Assembly: GCA_964619675.1 (NCBI GenBank)
Contig: CAZUEO010000024.1
Coordinates: 1 to 38,377, forward strand
Direction of reading: 5' to 3'
Origin: JAPLMW01 sp964619675
Lineage (GTDB): Bacteria; Planctomycetota; Phycisphaerae; Sedimentisphaerales; UBA12454
Length of the DNA: 38,377 bases
Shown here: positions 16,579-24,909 of the stretch, in pieces
Numbering within the stretch: the first letter of the stretch is position 1
Layout of the letters: the number at the start of each line of letters is the position of its first letter
Notes under the pieces: generated by a model
What the model saw: only the letters and a program-made list of their open reading frames with translations
Told to the model about the DNA's origin: nothing
Database searches by the model: none
Translations under genes and position numbers: made by a program

Positions 16579-18699
16579 ATGAAGAACTATAAACAAATCA
16601 TCTGGTCTCTGCTTTGTGTGTTAGCATTAATTTCCACTGCGGCTGACGGCACTGTACAGGCTATTGACCGTGAGGCTCTCGTCGGGCGCCATAAAATTGT
16701 TATTACGAAAATAGATGCTCTCTCGCCGCTGCAGGTCGGCAACGGCAAGTTTGCCTTCAGTGCAGATGTGACGGGGCTCCAGACCTTCCCTGCCGAGTAT
16801 GAAAACGGGATACCGCTGACCACGATGGCCGAGTGGGGCTGGCATAGTTTCCCAAATCCGAAAGGCTATAAACAGAAAGATACCTTTGTTGACGTACAAA
16901 CTGATGGCCGAAAAGTGCCATACAACATAAATCAAAATTGCGAGGCGGCAAACTGGCTCAGGGCTAATCCCCATCAAACCAGCCCGGCGAAAATCGCTTT
17001 TGTCCTGAAAAAAACCGATGGCTCGCAGGCAAAGGCCAATGATATAACCAATATTCATCAGGAATTGGATTTATGGACGGGACTGCTGACAAGTTCTTTT
17101 GAGCTGGAAGGAAAAAAGGTGCTGGTTACGACCGCCTGTCATCCGGAACTTGACGAAATCAGCTTTGAAGTGCAATCAGACCTCATCGCAGAAAACCGGC
17201 TGATGGCAGAAATTGCCTTTCCTTATGCCAACGGCAAATGGGGTAAAGACCCTGCTGACTGGACTGCCGACGAAAAACACCGCACTAAACTGAAAAAACT
17301 GTCCCCAACACAGGCCCAAATCCTGCACAATATGGACTTGCTCGTCTATAACTGCAAAGTTCAATTTCCCGCAGGCACACAAATAGAACAAAAGCAGAAA
17401 CATCGTTACATCTTAAAGCCTGCCATAAATAAAAATAAATGGGATTGCAGTATCGCATTCGGCAGGAAAGTGAAAAATATTGCTGATTACAATTCAACCG
17501 TTCAAAAAAGCATCGAACACTGGAGGCGTTTTTGGACAAGCGGCGGGGCAATCGATTTGTCGGCAAGCAGTGACCCTCGCTGGAAAGAACTGGAAAGGCG
17601 GATTGTGCTTTCGCAATACCTGACGGCGATTCAATCGGTGCAGAAATACCCACCGCAGGAAACCGGACTGACCTGCACAAGCTGGTTCGGCAAATTTCAC
17701 CTTGAGATGCACTGGTGGCACAACGTTCATTTTGTGCTATGGAACCGGATGGAATTATTTAAGCCCGGCCTCGAATGGTATAAGAAAATCCTGCCTGTTG
17801 CGCAAAAAATCGCCAAACGCCAGGGCTACAAAGGCGCCCGCTGGCCGAAAATGGTCGGCCCGCAAGGTCAGGACTGTCCTTCAACTATAGGACCGCTTTT
17901 AATCTGGCAACAGCCGCATCCAATCTATTACGCTGAATTATTATATCGAGACAATCTGTCGTCACAAGTCCTTGCAAAATATAAGGATATAGTATTCCAG
18001 ACAGCAGAATTTATGGCTTCTTACGCAAGCTGGAACGACAGCCGTAAATGCTTTGAACTCGCCCCGCCGCTGATTTCGGCACGTGAATTTGGCGTCGAAA
18101 GTTATGAACAAAATAAAAATCCTGCTTTTGAACTGGCCTACTGGCGATGGGGACTGCTGACCGCCAACGAATGGCAAAAACGGCTGGGAATGCCGACTGA
18201 GTTGAAATGGGAAAACGTTGCCAACCATCTTGCACCCTGGCCGATAAAGAAGGGTGTATATATCGAACAAGAAAAGACTGATGTTAATGATGGCGGCCAT
18301 CCGTGTATGCTGGGAGCATTTGGCATCCTGCCGGCAAGTCCGCAATTAGACAAAAAAATAATGGAAAAGACGCTGGAGTATGTTTTGGCTCATTGGCAAT
18401 GGGATGAGACGTGGGGCTGGGATTATCCAATGATGGCAATGACAGCAGCCCGGTTGGGACGCGGTGATCTGGCGATTAAATCGCTTTTGCTGGATGTCAA
18501 TAAAAACACCTATCTGCCAAATGGCCATAACTACCAAAGCCCCCAACTGCCCTGCTATCTGCCCGGCAATGGCGGACTGCTGACGGCTGTTGCAATGATG
18601 GCTGCCGGCTGGGATGGCTGCCCACAAAAAAACACTCCCGGCTTTCCCGACGACGGCGGATGGGTTGTGCGATGGGAAAATCTCAGGAAAATGCCATAG
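16579..18699 (+). CDS. Exported six-hairpin glycosidase-like protein (GH65/GH95-like)
   Basis: 706 aa. A signal peptide (about residues 1-29, ending around VQA) sends it out of the cytoplasm. An N-terminal beta-rich part (GNGKFAFSADVTGLQTFP) is followed by a helical region of the (alpha/alpha)6 type, with aromatic-rich helices and conserved acidic positions. Telling segments are WFGKFHLEMHWWHNVHFVLWNRMELF (about 370-395), GARWPKMVGPQGQDCPS, WQWDETWGWDYPMMAMTAARLG, and a C-terminal GNGGLLTAVAMMAAGWDG. This order matches clan GH-L/GH95-like glycoside hydrolases used for plant or algal glycans. The exact family and substrate are not certain. It is transcribed divergently from uvrC. Confidence 0.72.
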   Translation: MKNYKQIIWSLLCVLALISTAADGTVQAIDREALVGRHKIVITKIDALSPLQVGNGKFAFSADVTGLQTFPAEYENGIPLTTMAEWGWHSFPNPKGYKQKDTFVDVQTDGRKVPYNINQNCEAANWLRANPHQTSPAKIAFVLKKTDGSQAKANDITNIHQELDLWTGLLTSSFELEGKKVLVTTACHPELDEISFEVQSDLIAENRLMAEIAFPYANGKWGKDPADWTADEKHRTKLKKLSPTQAQILHNMDLLVYNCKVQFPAGTQIEQKQKHRYILKPAINKNKWDCSIAFGRKVKNIADYNSTVQKSIEHWRRFWTSGGAIDLSASSDPRWKELERRIVLSQYLTAIQSVQKYPPQETGLTCTSWFGKFHLEMHWWHNVHFVLWNRMELFKPGLEWYKKILPVAQKIAKRQGYKGARWPKMVGPQGQDCPSTIGPLLIWQQPHPIYYAELLYRDNLSSQVLAKYKDIVFQTAEFMASYASWNDSRKCFELAPPLISAREFGVESYEQNKNPAFELAYWRWGLLTANEWQKRLGMPTELKWENVANHLAPWPIKKGVYIEQEKTDVNDGGHPCMLGAFGILPASPQLDKKIMEKTLEYVLAHWQWDETWGWDYPMMAMTAARLGRGDLAIKSLLLDVNKNTYLPNGHNYQSPQLPCYLPGNGGLLTAVAMMAAGWDGCPQKNTPGFPDDGGWVVRWENLRKMP

Positions 18700-18786
18700 C
18701 ATTCCGGCAGGTATAAAAAAAATTCTTTCACAGGTTCATATTCGACAAGGACTAACGAAATTTTAAGAAATTTCCCGTTTTTTCCA

Positions 18787-18815
18787 TTGATTAAATACCT
18801 TATGAAACGTAGTAT
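18787..18815 (+). promoter_or_regulatory. Candidate nrdJ promoter
   Basis: TTGATT (18787-18792), 17-base spacer, TAGTAT (18810-18815). The -10 overlaps the first NrdR-like box, as expected for a repressed promoter. Confidence 0.5.
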
Positions 18816-18877
18816 ATTTTGTGGTAGAAATCACCAATATATTGGGGTTTAACCCCGGTATTTACAACATATTGTGT
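18809..18877 (+). promoter_or_regulatory. NrdR-box-like palindromes upstream of nrdJ
   Basis: Three AT-centred palindromes resemble the NrdR box ACACTATATATTGTGT: 18809-18824 (11 of 16 by eye), 18832-18847 (10 of 16, containing the perfect palindrome CCAATATATTGG), and 18862-18877 (12 of 16, with ACAACATATTGTGT). The last two are centred 30 bases apart, close to three helical turns, the usual tandem arrangement. A GGGGTT/AACCCC hairpin (18844-18856) also lies here. NrdR is the ATP/dATP-sensing repressor of ribonucleotide reductase genes; its gene is not in the window. Confidence 0.6.
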
Positions 18878-18917
18878 ATTTATCTGCAAGGATGCTTGCT
18901 TTTGCAGGGAGGCTTAA

Positions 18918-21900
18918 ATGACCACGGTAAACAACTCGAGCGGTTCTGTGGAAAGTAATGAAAAAAACGGTCTGAGGGACTGGCAAAGCCCGAAGGAGAA
19001 GAAATCGAAAGGGCTTAAGATAAATCAGGTTTTCTCCACGCCCACGGTGCATCCCTTCGACGAAATCGAGTGGGAAACAAGACAAGCTAAAATCACAGGC
19101 GACAGCGGAGAAGTCATCTTCGAACAAAATGGTGTCGAAGTGCCCGCCTTCTGGAGCCAGCTCGCCACAAAAGTCGTCGTGAGCAAATACTTCTACGGAG
19201 ACATCGAAACAGACAATAGAGAACATTCCGTCAAACAATTGATACATCGGGTATGCAGGACCATCGCAGACAGAGGCCAGTGCGATGGATACTTCGCTAC
19301 ACAGGCAGATGCCGAAAACTTCTACAACGAGCTTACCTGGCTGTGCATCAACCAATATGGTGCATTCAACTCACCTGTATGGTTTAACGTCGGGCTGATG
19401 GATATCTATGATATCGAAGGCAGCAAACATAACTGGCACTGGGACCACAAGCAAAATAAAGCTGTGCCGTGCAAAAACAGTTACGAATATCCGCAGGCAT
19501 CGGCCTGCTTTATCCAATCGGTAAAAGACACAATGGATGACATAATGAGACTGGCTGCGAGCGAGGCAATGCTGTTCAAACACGGCTCAGGCACCGGCAC
19601 AGATTTGTCAACGCTGCGGAGCAGCAAAGAAAAACTTGCCGGCGGCGGAAAACCATCGGGCCCGCTGAGCTTTATGAGAGTCTATGACCAAATCGCAGCA
19701 GTCGTCAAATCAGGCGGAAAAACCAGGAGAGCCGCCAAGATGCAGTCGCTTATGGTTACGCACCCCGATATAAAGGATTTCATTACCTGCAAGATGGAAG
19801 AGGAAAAAAAGGCGCGTGCCCTTATCAAGGCAGGATATGGAGGTCCTTTCAACAGCGAAGCTTACAACAGCGTTCTTTTCCAGAACTCCAACCTGTCGGT
19901 AAGGGTAACGGACGAATTTATGCAGGCCGTTGAAAAAGACGAGACCTGGACTACCCGTGAAGTTACCACCGGCAAGCCGTCTATGCAATATAAGGCTGGT
20001 GAGCTGTTTGACCTAATTGCTCAGGCCACGAGGGTCTGCGGCGATCCGGGCATCCAATATCATTCCACAATCAACAGATGGCACACCTGCCCAGGCGCCG
20101 GCCCAATACATGCATCCAACCCGTGCAGCGAATATATGTTCCTCAATGACTCGGCATGCAACCTCGCCTCGCTTAACCTGATGAAATTCAGAAATGAAGA
20201 CGGCTCATTCGATGTTGAAAATTTAAAGGCCGCAGTACGAATCTTTATTATCGCCCAGGAAATTCTCGTGGACAACGGCAGCTACCCGAGTGCGGCCATT
20301 ACGGAAAACAGCCATAACTTCAGGGCATTAGGGCTCGGCTATGCCAATCTCGGCAGTCTTACTATGAGTCTTGCCATGCCCTACGACAGCGAGCAGGCAA
20401 GGACACTTGCGTCAGCCATCAGCGCAACTTTGACAGGAACCGCTTACACCGTCAGCGCAGAAATCGCATCCATCAAAGGCCCGTTTGAAAAATACCGCGA
20501 GAATGCACAGGCTATGCTGAACGTAATCGGAATGCATCGCCAGCATTGCAGAAACATCTCGGAAGTACATTGTCCCGAATACCTGCTGTCCGCTGCAAAG
20601 GACGCCTGGGACAATGCTCTCGATGCCGGGACAAGATACGGTTTTAGAAACGCTCAGGTCAGCGTGCTTGCGCCGACCGGAACCATCGGCTTTATGATGG
20701 ACTGCGACACCACAGGAGTCGAGCCGGACATCGCCCTTGTAAAATATAAACTGCTGGCCGGCGGCGGAATCTTCAAAATCGTCAACAGAACCGTGCCTAT
20801 GGCTTTAGAAAGGCTCGGATACAGCGTCGAAGACATAGGACAAATCTGCGATGATATCGACAGGGACGACACCATCGAAACAAGCAAAAAACTGAACAAA
20901 GAACATCTGTACATCTTTGACTGCGCCTTCAAGCCGCAGAAAGGCTCGCGCAGCATACACTATATGGCCCATATAAAAATGATGGCAGCGGTTCAGCCAT
21001 TCATCAGCGGGGCCATCAGCAAGACTATAAATATGCCGAAAGAAGCGACCGTCGATGAAATCAAGTCGGCTTATATCGAAGGCTGGAAGATGGGATTAAA
21101 GGCCGTTGCAATCTACAGGGACAGCTCGAAAATGCTCCAGCCGGTCAAAACGAACGAACATAAAGACGATTCAAAAACAGCTGCAGTAACCGTTGCCAAA
21201 CCATACAGGCGCAGACTGCCGGAAACCAGAAAGAGCATCACACATAAATTCTCTGTCGCAGCGCACGAAGGCTATCTGACTGTGGGACTTTACGATGACG
21301 GCCAGCCGGGCGAGCTGTTCATCACAATGGCAAAGGAAGGCAGCACCGTCGGAGGCCTTATGGACGTCGTGGGCACCTGCGTCTCAATGGCCCTGCAGTA
21401 CGGAGTGCCGCTTATTACGCTGGTCGATAAGTTCAGGTACGCAAGATTTGAGCCTGCAGGAATGACCTCCAATAAAAACATCCCGTTTGCGAAAAGCTTG
21501 ATTGATTATATCTTCTGCTGGCTGGGCTGTGAATTTATCCCCGGCTATGCGGAAAAGAATACGCCTAACCGCTCCCATGTCGGCCCGCCGGACAATAAGA
21601 CTGCAACCACCGCAAAGACACTTGTTGAAAAGACAAAAGACCTTGCAAAGAAAATCGCCGAGGCAAAAGCTACACAGGCAAAACCTCAGATAAAACCTGT
21701 TGAGCTGCAAACGGGAGCCGCAGGCAAAGGAGAAAAAAGCAGATTCTCAGAGTTCGCTGACAAGGCTGTTGCTATGGTAACAAGCGCTGTCAAAGGCGAC
21801 GGCGACTGTCAGGCAGAAGCTGCCGCTATGCAGCAGTTCAATTCGCAGTTTGAGCATTTTCAGGATGACGCCCCTGCCTGCGATATATGCGGCGCGATTA

Positions 21901-21962
21901 CCGTAAGAAACGGCTCCTGCTACAAATGCTACAACTGCGGCAACTCAATGGGCTGCAGCTAA
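18918..21962 (+). CDS. nrdJ: Vitamin B12-dependent (class II) ribonucleoside-diphosphate reductase
   Basis: 1014 aa, a full-length long-form NrdJ. It reduces ribonucleotides to deoxyribonucleotides with adenosylcobalamin and no oxygen need. Visible landmarks are QASACFIQSV (about residues 194-203), the FKHGSGTGTDLSTLR loop, SNPCSEYMFLNDSACNLASLNL (about 400-420), VLAPTGTIGFMMDCDTTGVEPD (about 583-604), and RSIHYMAHIKMMAAVQPFISG. A C-terminal TSCPD domain (about 770-880) follows. The Cys-rich tail (CDICG ... CYKCYNCGNSMGCS) probably passes electrons from thioredoxin. No intein is present. GGGAGG is 5 bases before the ATG. The leader has NrdR-like boxes and no cobalamin riboswitch. Confidence 0.97.
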   Translation: MTTVNNSSGSVESNEKNGLRDWQSPKEKKSKGLKINQVFSTPTVHPFDEIEWETRQAKITGDSGEVIFEQNGVEVPAFWSQLATKVVVSKYFYGDIETDNREHSVKQLIHRVCRTIADRGQCDGYFATQADAENFYNELTWLCINQYGAFNSPVWFNVGLMDIYDIEGSKHNWHWDHKQNKAVPCKNSYEYPQASACFIQSVKDTMDDIMRLAASEAMLFKHGSGTGTDLSTLRSSKEKLAGGGKPSGPLSFMRVYDQIAAVVKSGGKTRRAAKMQSLMVTHPDIKDFITCKMEEEKKARALIKAGYGGPFNSEAYNSVLFQNSNLSVRVTDEFMQAVEKDETWTTREVTTGKPSMQYKAGELFDLIAQATRVCGDPGIQYHSTINRWHTCPGAGPIHASNPCSEYMFLNDSACNLASLNLMKFRNEDGSFDVENLKAAVRIFIIAQEILVDNGSYPSAAITENSHNFRALGLGYANLGSLTMSLAMPYDSEQARTLASAISATLTGTAYTVSAEIASIKGPFEKYRENAQAMLNVIGMHRQHCRNISEVHCPEYLLSAAKDAWDNALDAGTRYGFRNAQVSVLAPTGTIGFMMDCDTTGVEPDIALVKYKLLAGGGIFKIVNRTVPMALERLGYSVEDIGQICDDIDRDDTIETSKKLNKEHLYIFDCAFKPQKGSRSIHYMAHIKMMAAVQPFISGAISKTINMPKEATVDEIKSAYIEGWKMGLKAVAIYRDSSKMLQPVKTNEHKDDSKTAAVTVAKPYRRRLPETRKSITHKFSVAAHEGYLTVGLYDDGQPGELFITMAKEGSTVGGLMDVVGTCVSMALQYGVPLITLVDKFRYARFEPAGMTSNKNIPFAKSLIDYIFCWLGCEFIPGYAEKNTPNRSHVGPPDNKTATTAKTLVEKTKDLAKKIAEAKATQAKPQIKPVELQTGAAGKGEKSRFSEFADKAVAMVTSAVKGDGDCQAEAAAMQQFNSQFEHFQDDAPACDICGAITVRNGSCYKCYNCGNSMGCS

Positions 21963-21978
21963 ACCCCCAAAAAATGCG

Positions 21979-22006
21979 TTGACAGACCTTTTTCGGCAGA
22001 TATAAT
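21979..22006 (+). promoter_or_regulatory. Strong promoter of rplM-rpsI
   Basis: TTGACA (21979-21984), 16-base spacer, TATAAT (22001-22006): both hexamers are full consensus, 35 bases before the rplM start. Confidence 0.85.
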
Positions 22007-22041
22007 GTGCTGTTTTCAAAATTTCAGGAAAATGGTCTATT

Positions 22042-22470
22042 ATGAAGAGTTTTCTGGCTAAAAAAGAAGAAATACAGCGAAAATGGCTCATCGTTGACGC
22101 CGAGGGAGCTATTCTCGGCAGGCTGGCAGCCAAAATCGCACCGATACTGATGGGCAAAAATAAACCAATTTACACGCCAAATGTTGATACAGGCGATTTC
22201 GTCATCGTTATAAATGCTGAAAAAGTGCGTCTTACCGGAAGAAAAAAAGAAGCGAAAGAGTATGAGACCTATTCACACTATCCCGGCGGGCATAAATATA
22301 TAAGCTTTCAGAAAATGATGGCGAAAAAACCCCAAAAAGTAATCGAACTTGCCGTAAAACGAATGATGCCGAAAAACACGCTTGGCAAACATATGATGAA
22401 AAAACTTAAAATCTATCGCGGAACCGAACATAAACACGCGGCACAGAAACCGCAAATACTGGAACTGTAA
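22042..22470 (+). CDS. rplM: 50S ribosomal protein L13
   Basis: 142 aa, normal length. Landmarks are KWLIVDAEGAILGRLAAKIA (about residues 14-33), the signature GDFVIVINAEKVRLTGRK, YSHYPGGHKY, and a C-terminal VKRMMPKNTLGKHMMKKLKIYRG. It binds 23S rRNA early in large-subunit assembly. The gene is followed 22 bases later by rpsI, the standard bacterial pair, and is driven by a near-perfect sigma-70 promoter. Only a weak AGGA lies upstream of the chosen ATG; an overlapping ATG at 22032 is out of frame. Confidence 0.98.
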   Translation: MKSFLAKKEEIQRKWLIVDAEGAILGRLAAKIAPILMGKNKPIYTPNVDTGDFVIVINAEKVRLTGRKKEAKEYETYSHYPGGHKYISFQKMMAKKPQKVIELAVKRMMPKNTLGKHMMKKLKIYRGTEHKHAAQKPQILEL

Positions 22471-22492
22471 AAAAAATTACGGAAAAATAAAT

Positions 22493-22963
22493 ATGGCAGA
22501 AAATCCTGCAAACCAGCCAACAGATGCGAAACAACACTTACCGGCCGAGCAAAGTGCGCAAAAGAGTGATTCGAAAAACACCTTCTTCTGGGGCACAGGA
22601 AGAAGAAAAACATCCATAGCAAGAGTCAGAATCAAAGCGGGAAAAGGCGAACTTAAAATCAACAGCAAAGATTTAACCAAATACTTTACGAGACCGCAGG
22701 ATATCAACGCAGTCGTCGCACCGCTAAAGGCGACAGATACTCAAAAAAGCATTGATGTGCTGGTCAACGTAAAAGGCGGAGGCATTACAGGCCAAAGCGG
22801 CGCCGTTATGCTCGGCATCGCAAGGGCATTGAAAAACTATGACCCTAACCTGACCGCCAAGCTCAGGGACGGCGGATACCTGACAAGGGACGGCAGGATG
22901 GTCGAAAGGAAAAAAGCCGGTCTGGCGGGCGCCCGAAAGAGATTCCAGTTCTCAAAACGCTGA
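22493..22963 (+). CDS. rpsI: 30S ribosomal protein S9
   Basis: 156 aa. The conserved body starts at about residue 33 (GTGRRKTSIARVRI) and ends in the basic GARKRFQFSKR tail that reaches the ribosomal P site. The GGGITGQSGAVMLGIARAL motif is intact. Ahead of the body is a roughly 30-residue Gln/Pro/Ala-rich extension that is not part of the usual bacterial S9. It is co-transcribed with rplM and followed by a strong intrinsic terminator. Confidence 0.98.
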   Translation: MAENPANQPTDAKQHLPAEQSAQKSDSKNTFFWGTGRRKTSIARVRIKAGKGELKINSKDLTKYFTRPQDINAVVAPLKATDTQKSIDVLVNVKGGGITGQSGAVMLGIARALKNYDPNLTAKLRDGGYLTRDGRMVERKKAGLAGARKRFQFSKR

Positions 22964-22990
22964 TTGCAAATTACACACAGGATTATTACA

Positions 22991-23022
22991 ATGGCCGCAT
23001 ACAAGAACGCGGCCATTTTTAT
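22991..23022 (+). terminator. Intrinsic terminator after rpsI
   Basis: ATGGCCGC (22991-22998) pairs with GCGGCCAT (23009-23016) over a 10-base loop, followed by TTTT then AT-rich sequence. It separates rpsI from argC. Confidence 0.88.
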
Positions 23023-23038
23023 TTATTAGGAGATTAAA

Positions 23039-24043
23039 ATGCTGCCAGTGGCAATTATAGGTGCAAGCGGATACACAGGCGCAGAAGCCATTGAAATCCT
23101 GCTGCGCCATCCACAGGCAAAACTTGCCTACCTTACCGCCCTGCCGGACGAATGCGGCAACGTTGCTGAGGTTTTCCCTCGCTTCAAAGGATGCTGCAGC
23201 CTTGACATCGAACCTCTTGATTTGAACAAACTCACGGGCAAAGCAAAAGTCGCCCTGTGCTGTCTGCCGCACAAGGTCTCGATGCAATTTGTGCCGAAAC
23301 TTCTTAAGGCAGGCCTGAAAGTTATCGACTTCAGCGCCGATTACCGCATCAAGGACGTCAAAATCTATGAAAAATACTACCAACCCCACAGTGACACCGA
23401 GAATCTCAAACACGCTGTTTACGGCCTATGCGAACTGTACCGCGACAAAATCAAGAACACAGAATTAGTTGCAAACCCCGGCTGCTTTCCCACAGGCTTT
23501 ATACTCGGCACCGCACCGCTTTTGAAAAATAAACTCATTGAGCCTTCGATGATTGTAAATGCCGTTACAGGCATAAGCGGAGCAGGAAAAAATCCATCCA
23601 AAACCTTCCACTTCCCGAATATGAACGAGAACTTTTTTGCTTACGGCATCGGCAGTCATCGCCACCAGCCGGAGATGGAGCAAATCGCGACTGAAATCGC
23701 AGATGCAAATGTTGATGTGCTGTTCCAGCCGCACGCAGGGCCGTTTGACCTCGGGATACTGTCAACAATCTACTGTCAGCCGAAAAAAAACATAACAAAT
23801 GAGAAACTTGCTGAAATTTACAAAAACTTCTATAAAAATGAGCCCTTCATACAAATACTCAATACCGCCCCGATGCTGAAAGACGTTGCCAGAACGAATC
23901 ACTGCCATATTTACGCAACCATTAGCAAGGACAAAATCGTTGTCTTTACTGTGATTGATAACCTGATAAAAGGCGCCTCAGGCCAAGCCGTCCAGAATAT
24001 GAACATAATGTACGGCTTTGAGGAAACCGCAGGACTTCTATAG
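23039..24043 (+). CDS. argC: N-acetyl-gamma-glutamyl-phosphate reductase
   Basis: 334 aa, usual length. The NAD(P) fold starts with AIIGASGYTGAEAIEIL (residues 5-21). The catalytic Cys149 is in ANPGCFPTGFILG, and the GISGAGKNPSKTFHF and NENFFAYGIGSHRHQPEM segments follow. It reduces N-acetylglutamyl phosphate to the semialdehyde, the third step of arginine synthesis. TAGGAG lies ahead of the ATG. It is the first gene of an argC-nitrilase-argJ unit; the next gene begins 2 bases after its stop. Confidence 0.97.
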   Translation: MLPVAIIGASGYTGAEAIEILLRHPQAKLAYLTALPDECGNVAEVFPRFKGCCSLDIEPLDLNKLTGKAKVALCCLPHKVSMQFVPKLLKAGLKVIDFSADYRIKDVKIYEKYYQPHSDTENLKHAVYGLCELYRDKIKNTELVANPGCFPTGFILGTAPLLKNKLIEPSMIVNAVTGISGAGKNPSKTFHFPNMNENFFAYGIGSHRHQPEMEQIATEIADANVDVLFQPHAGPFDLGILSTIYCQPKKNITNEKLAEIYKNFYKNEPFIQILNTAPMLKDVARTNHCHIYATISKDKIVVFTVIDNLIKGASGQAVQNMNIMYGFEETAGLL

Positions 24044-24045
24044 TT

Positions 24046-24900
24046 ATGGCAAATCCGGAAATGATTAAAGTTGCAACGTGTCAGTTTGCTGTCAGCGAGT
24101 CGGTCAGTCAAAATGCAAAACATATTCAAAAATTTCTCAAAAAGGCAAAAAAACTCGATGCCGATATTGTTCATTTTTCTGAATGTGCCCTAAGCGGTTA
24201 TGGCGGCATAGATTTTGAAAGTTTTGAAGGATATGATTGGCAACTGCTGATGGAAGAAACTAAAAAGATTATGGCCCTTGCCGCCCAATTGCAATTGTGG
24301 GTCGTACTCGGCAGCAGTCATCGCCTGACAGAGCCAAATAAGCCGGCAAACTCTCTGTATCTTATAAATCCGCAGGGCCGAATTGAAAACAGATACGACA
24401 AGCGGTTTTGCACTGAAAGAGACTTAAACTATTACACGCCAGGCAACAGATTCGTAACATCTGAAATCAACGGCGTAAAATGCGCCCTGCTTATATGCTT
24501 TGATTTGCGTTTTCCTGAAATTTACAGAGAACTGAAAAAATTAGACGTTCAGTGCATTTTCCAGTCGTTCTACAACGCCCGGCAAAGAGAACAATCCGTA
24601 CACAGATATATAATAAGACAAACGATGCAGGCAAATGCAGCTTCAAATTACTTCTGGATAAGTTTAGCTAATTCCTGCGGTAATATCGCGCCTTATCCAT
24701 CCTGTTTTATCCAGCCGGATGGCGTAATTGCCAAACAACTGAAATTAAACTCACCCGGCATAATGATAAATACCGTCGATACGACGCAATCATTTTACGA
24801 CCCTTCTGCAGAATTCAGAGACCTCGCGATGAGAGGAATTTTAACAAACGGCCATGCTGAACTTAACGACCCGAGAAGCAGGGACACAAAAAATCTATGA
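24046..24900 (+). CDS. Carbon-nitrogen hydrolase (nitrilase superfamily)
   Basis: 284 aa with a complete catalytic triad: Glu46 (HFSECALSGYGG), Lys119 (RYDKRFC) and Cys151 (LICFDLRFPE). The superfamily cleaves amides, nitriles or carbamoyl groups. The overall pattern is closest to omega-amidase/N-carbamoyl-amidase-like members; the substrate is not determinable. It lies between argC (2-base gap) and argJ (9-base gap), so it is transcribed with arginine genes. That raises the idea that it acts on an arginine-pathway or carbamoyl/acyl amide compound (inference). Confidence 0.88.
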   Translation: MANPEMIKVATCQFAVSESVSQNAKHIQKFLKKAKKLDADIVHFSECALSGYGGIDFESFEGYDWQLLMEETKKIMALAAQLQLWVVLGSSHRLTEPNKPANSLYLINPQGRIENRYDKRFCTERDLNYYTPGNRFVTSEINGVKCALLICFDLRFPEIYRELKKLDVQCIFQSFYNARQREQSVHRYIIRQTMQANAASNYFWISLANSCGNIAPYPSCFIQPDGVIAKQLKLNSPGIMINTVDTTQSFYDPSAEFRDLAMRGILTNGHAELNDPRSRDTKNL

Positions 24901-24909
24901 GGACAAAAA

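Noticed and set aside
18700..18917. Cobalamin riboswitch before the B12-dependent reductase
   Set aside because: No B12-box-like sequence or matching fold was found; the leader instead has NrdR-like palindromes.
18849..19355. Minus-strand open frames opposite nrdJ, hppA and other large genes
   Set aside because: They are antisense shadows of well-supported genes, with no domain and no ribosome site.
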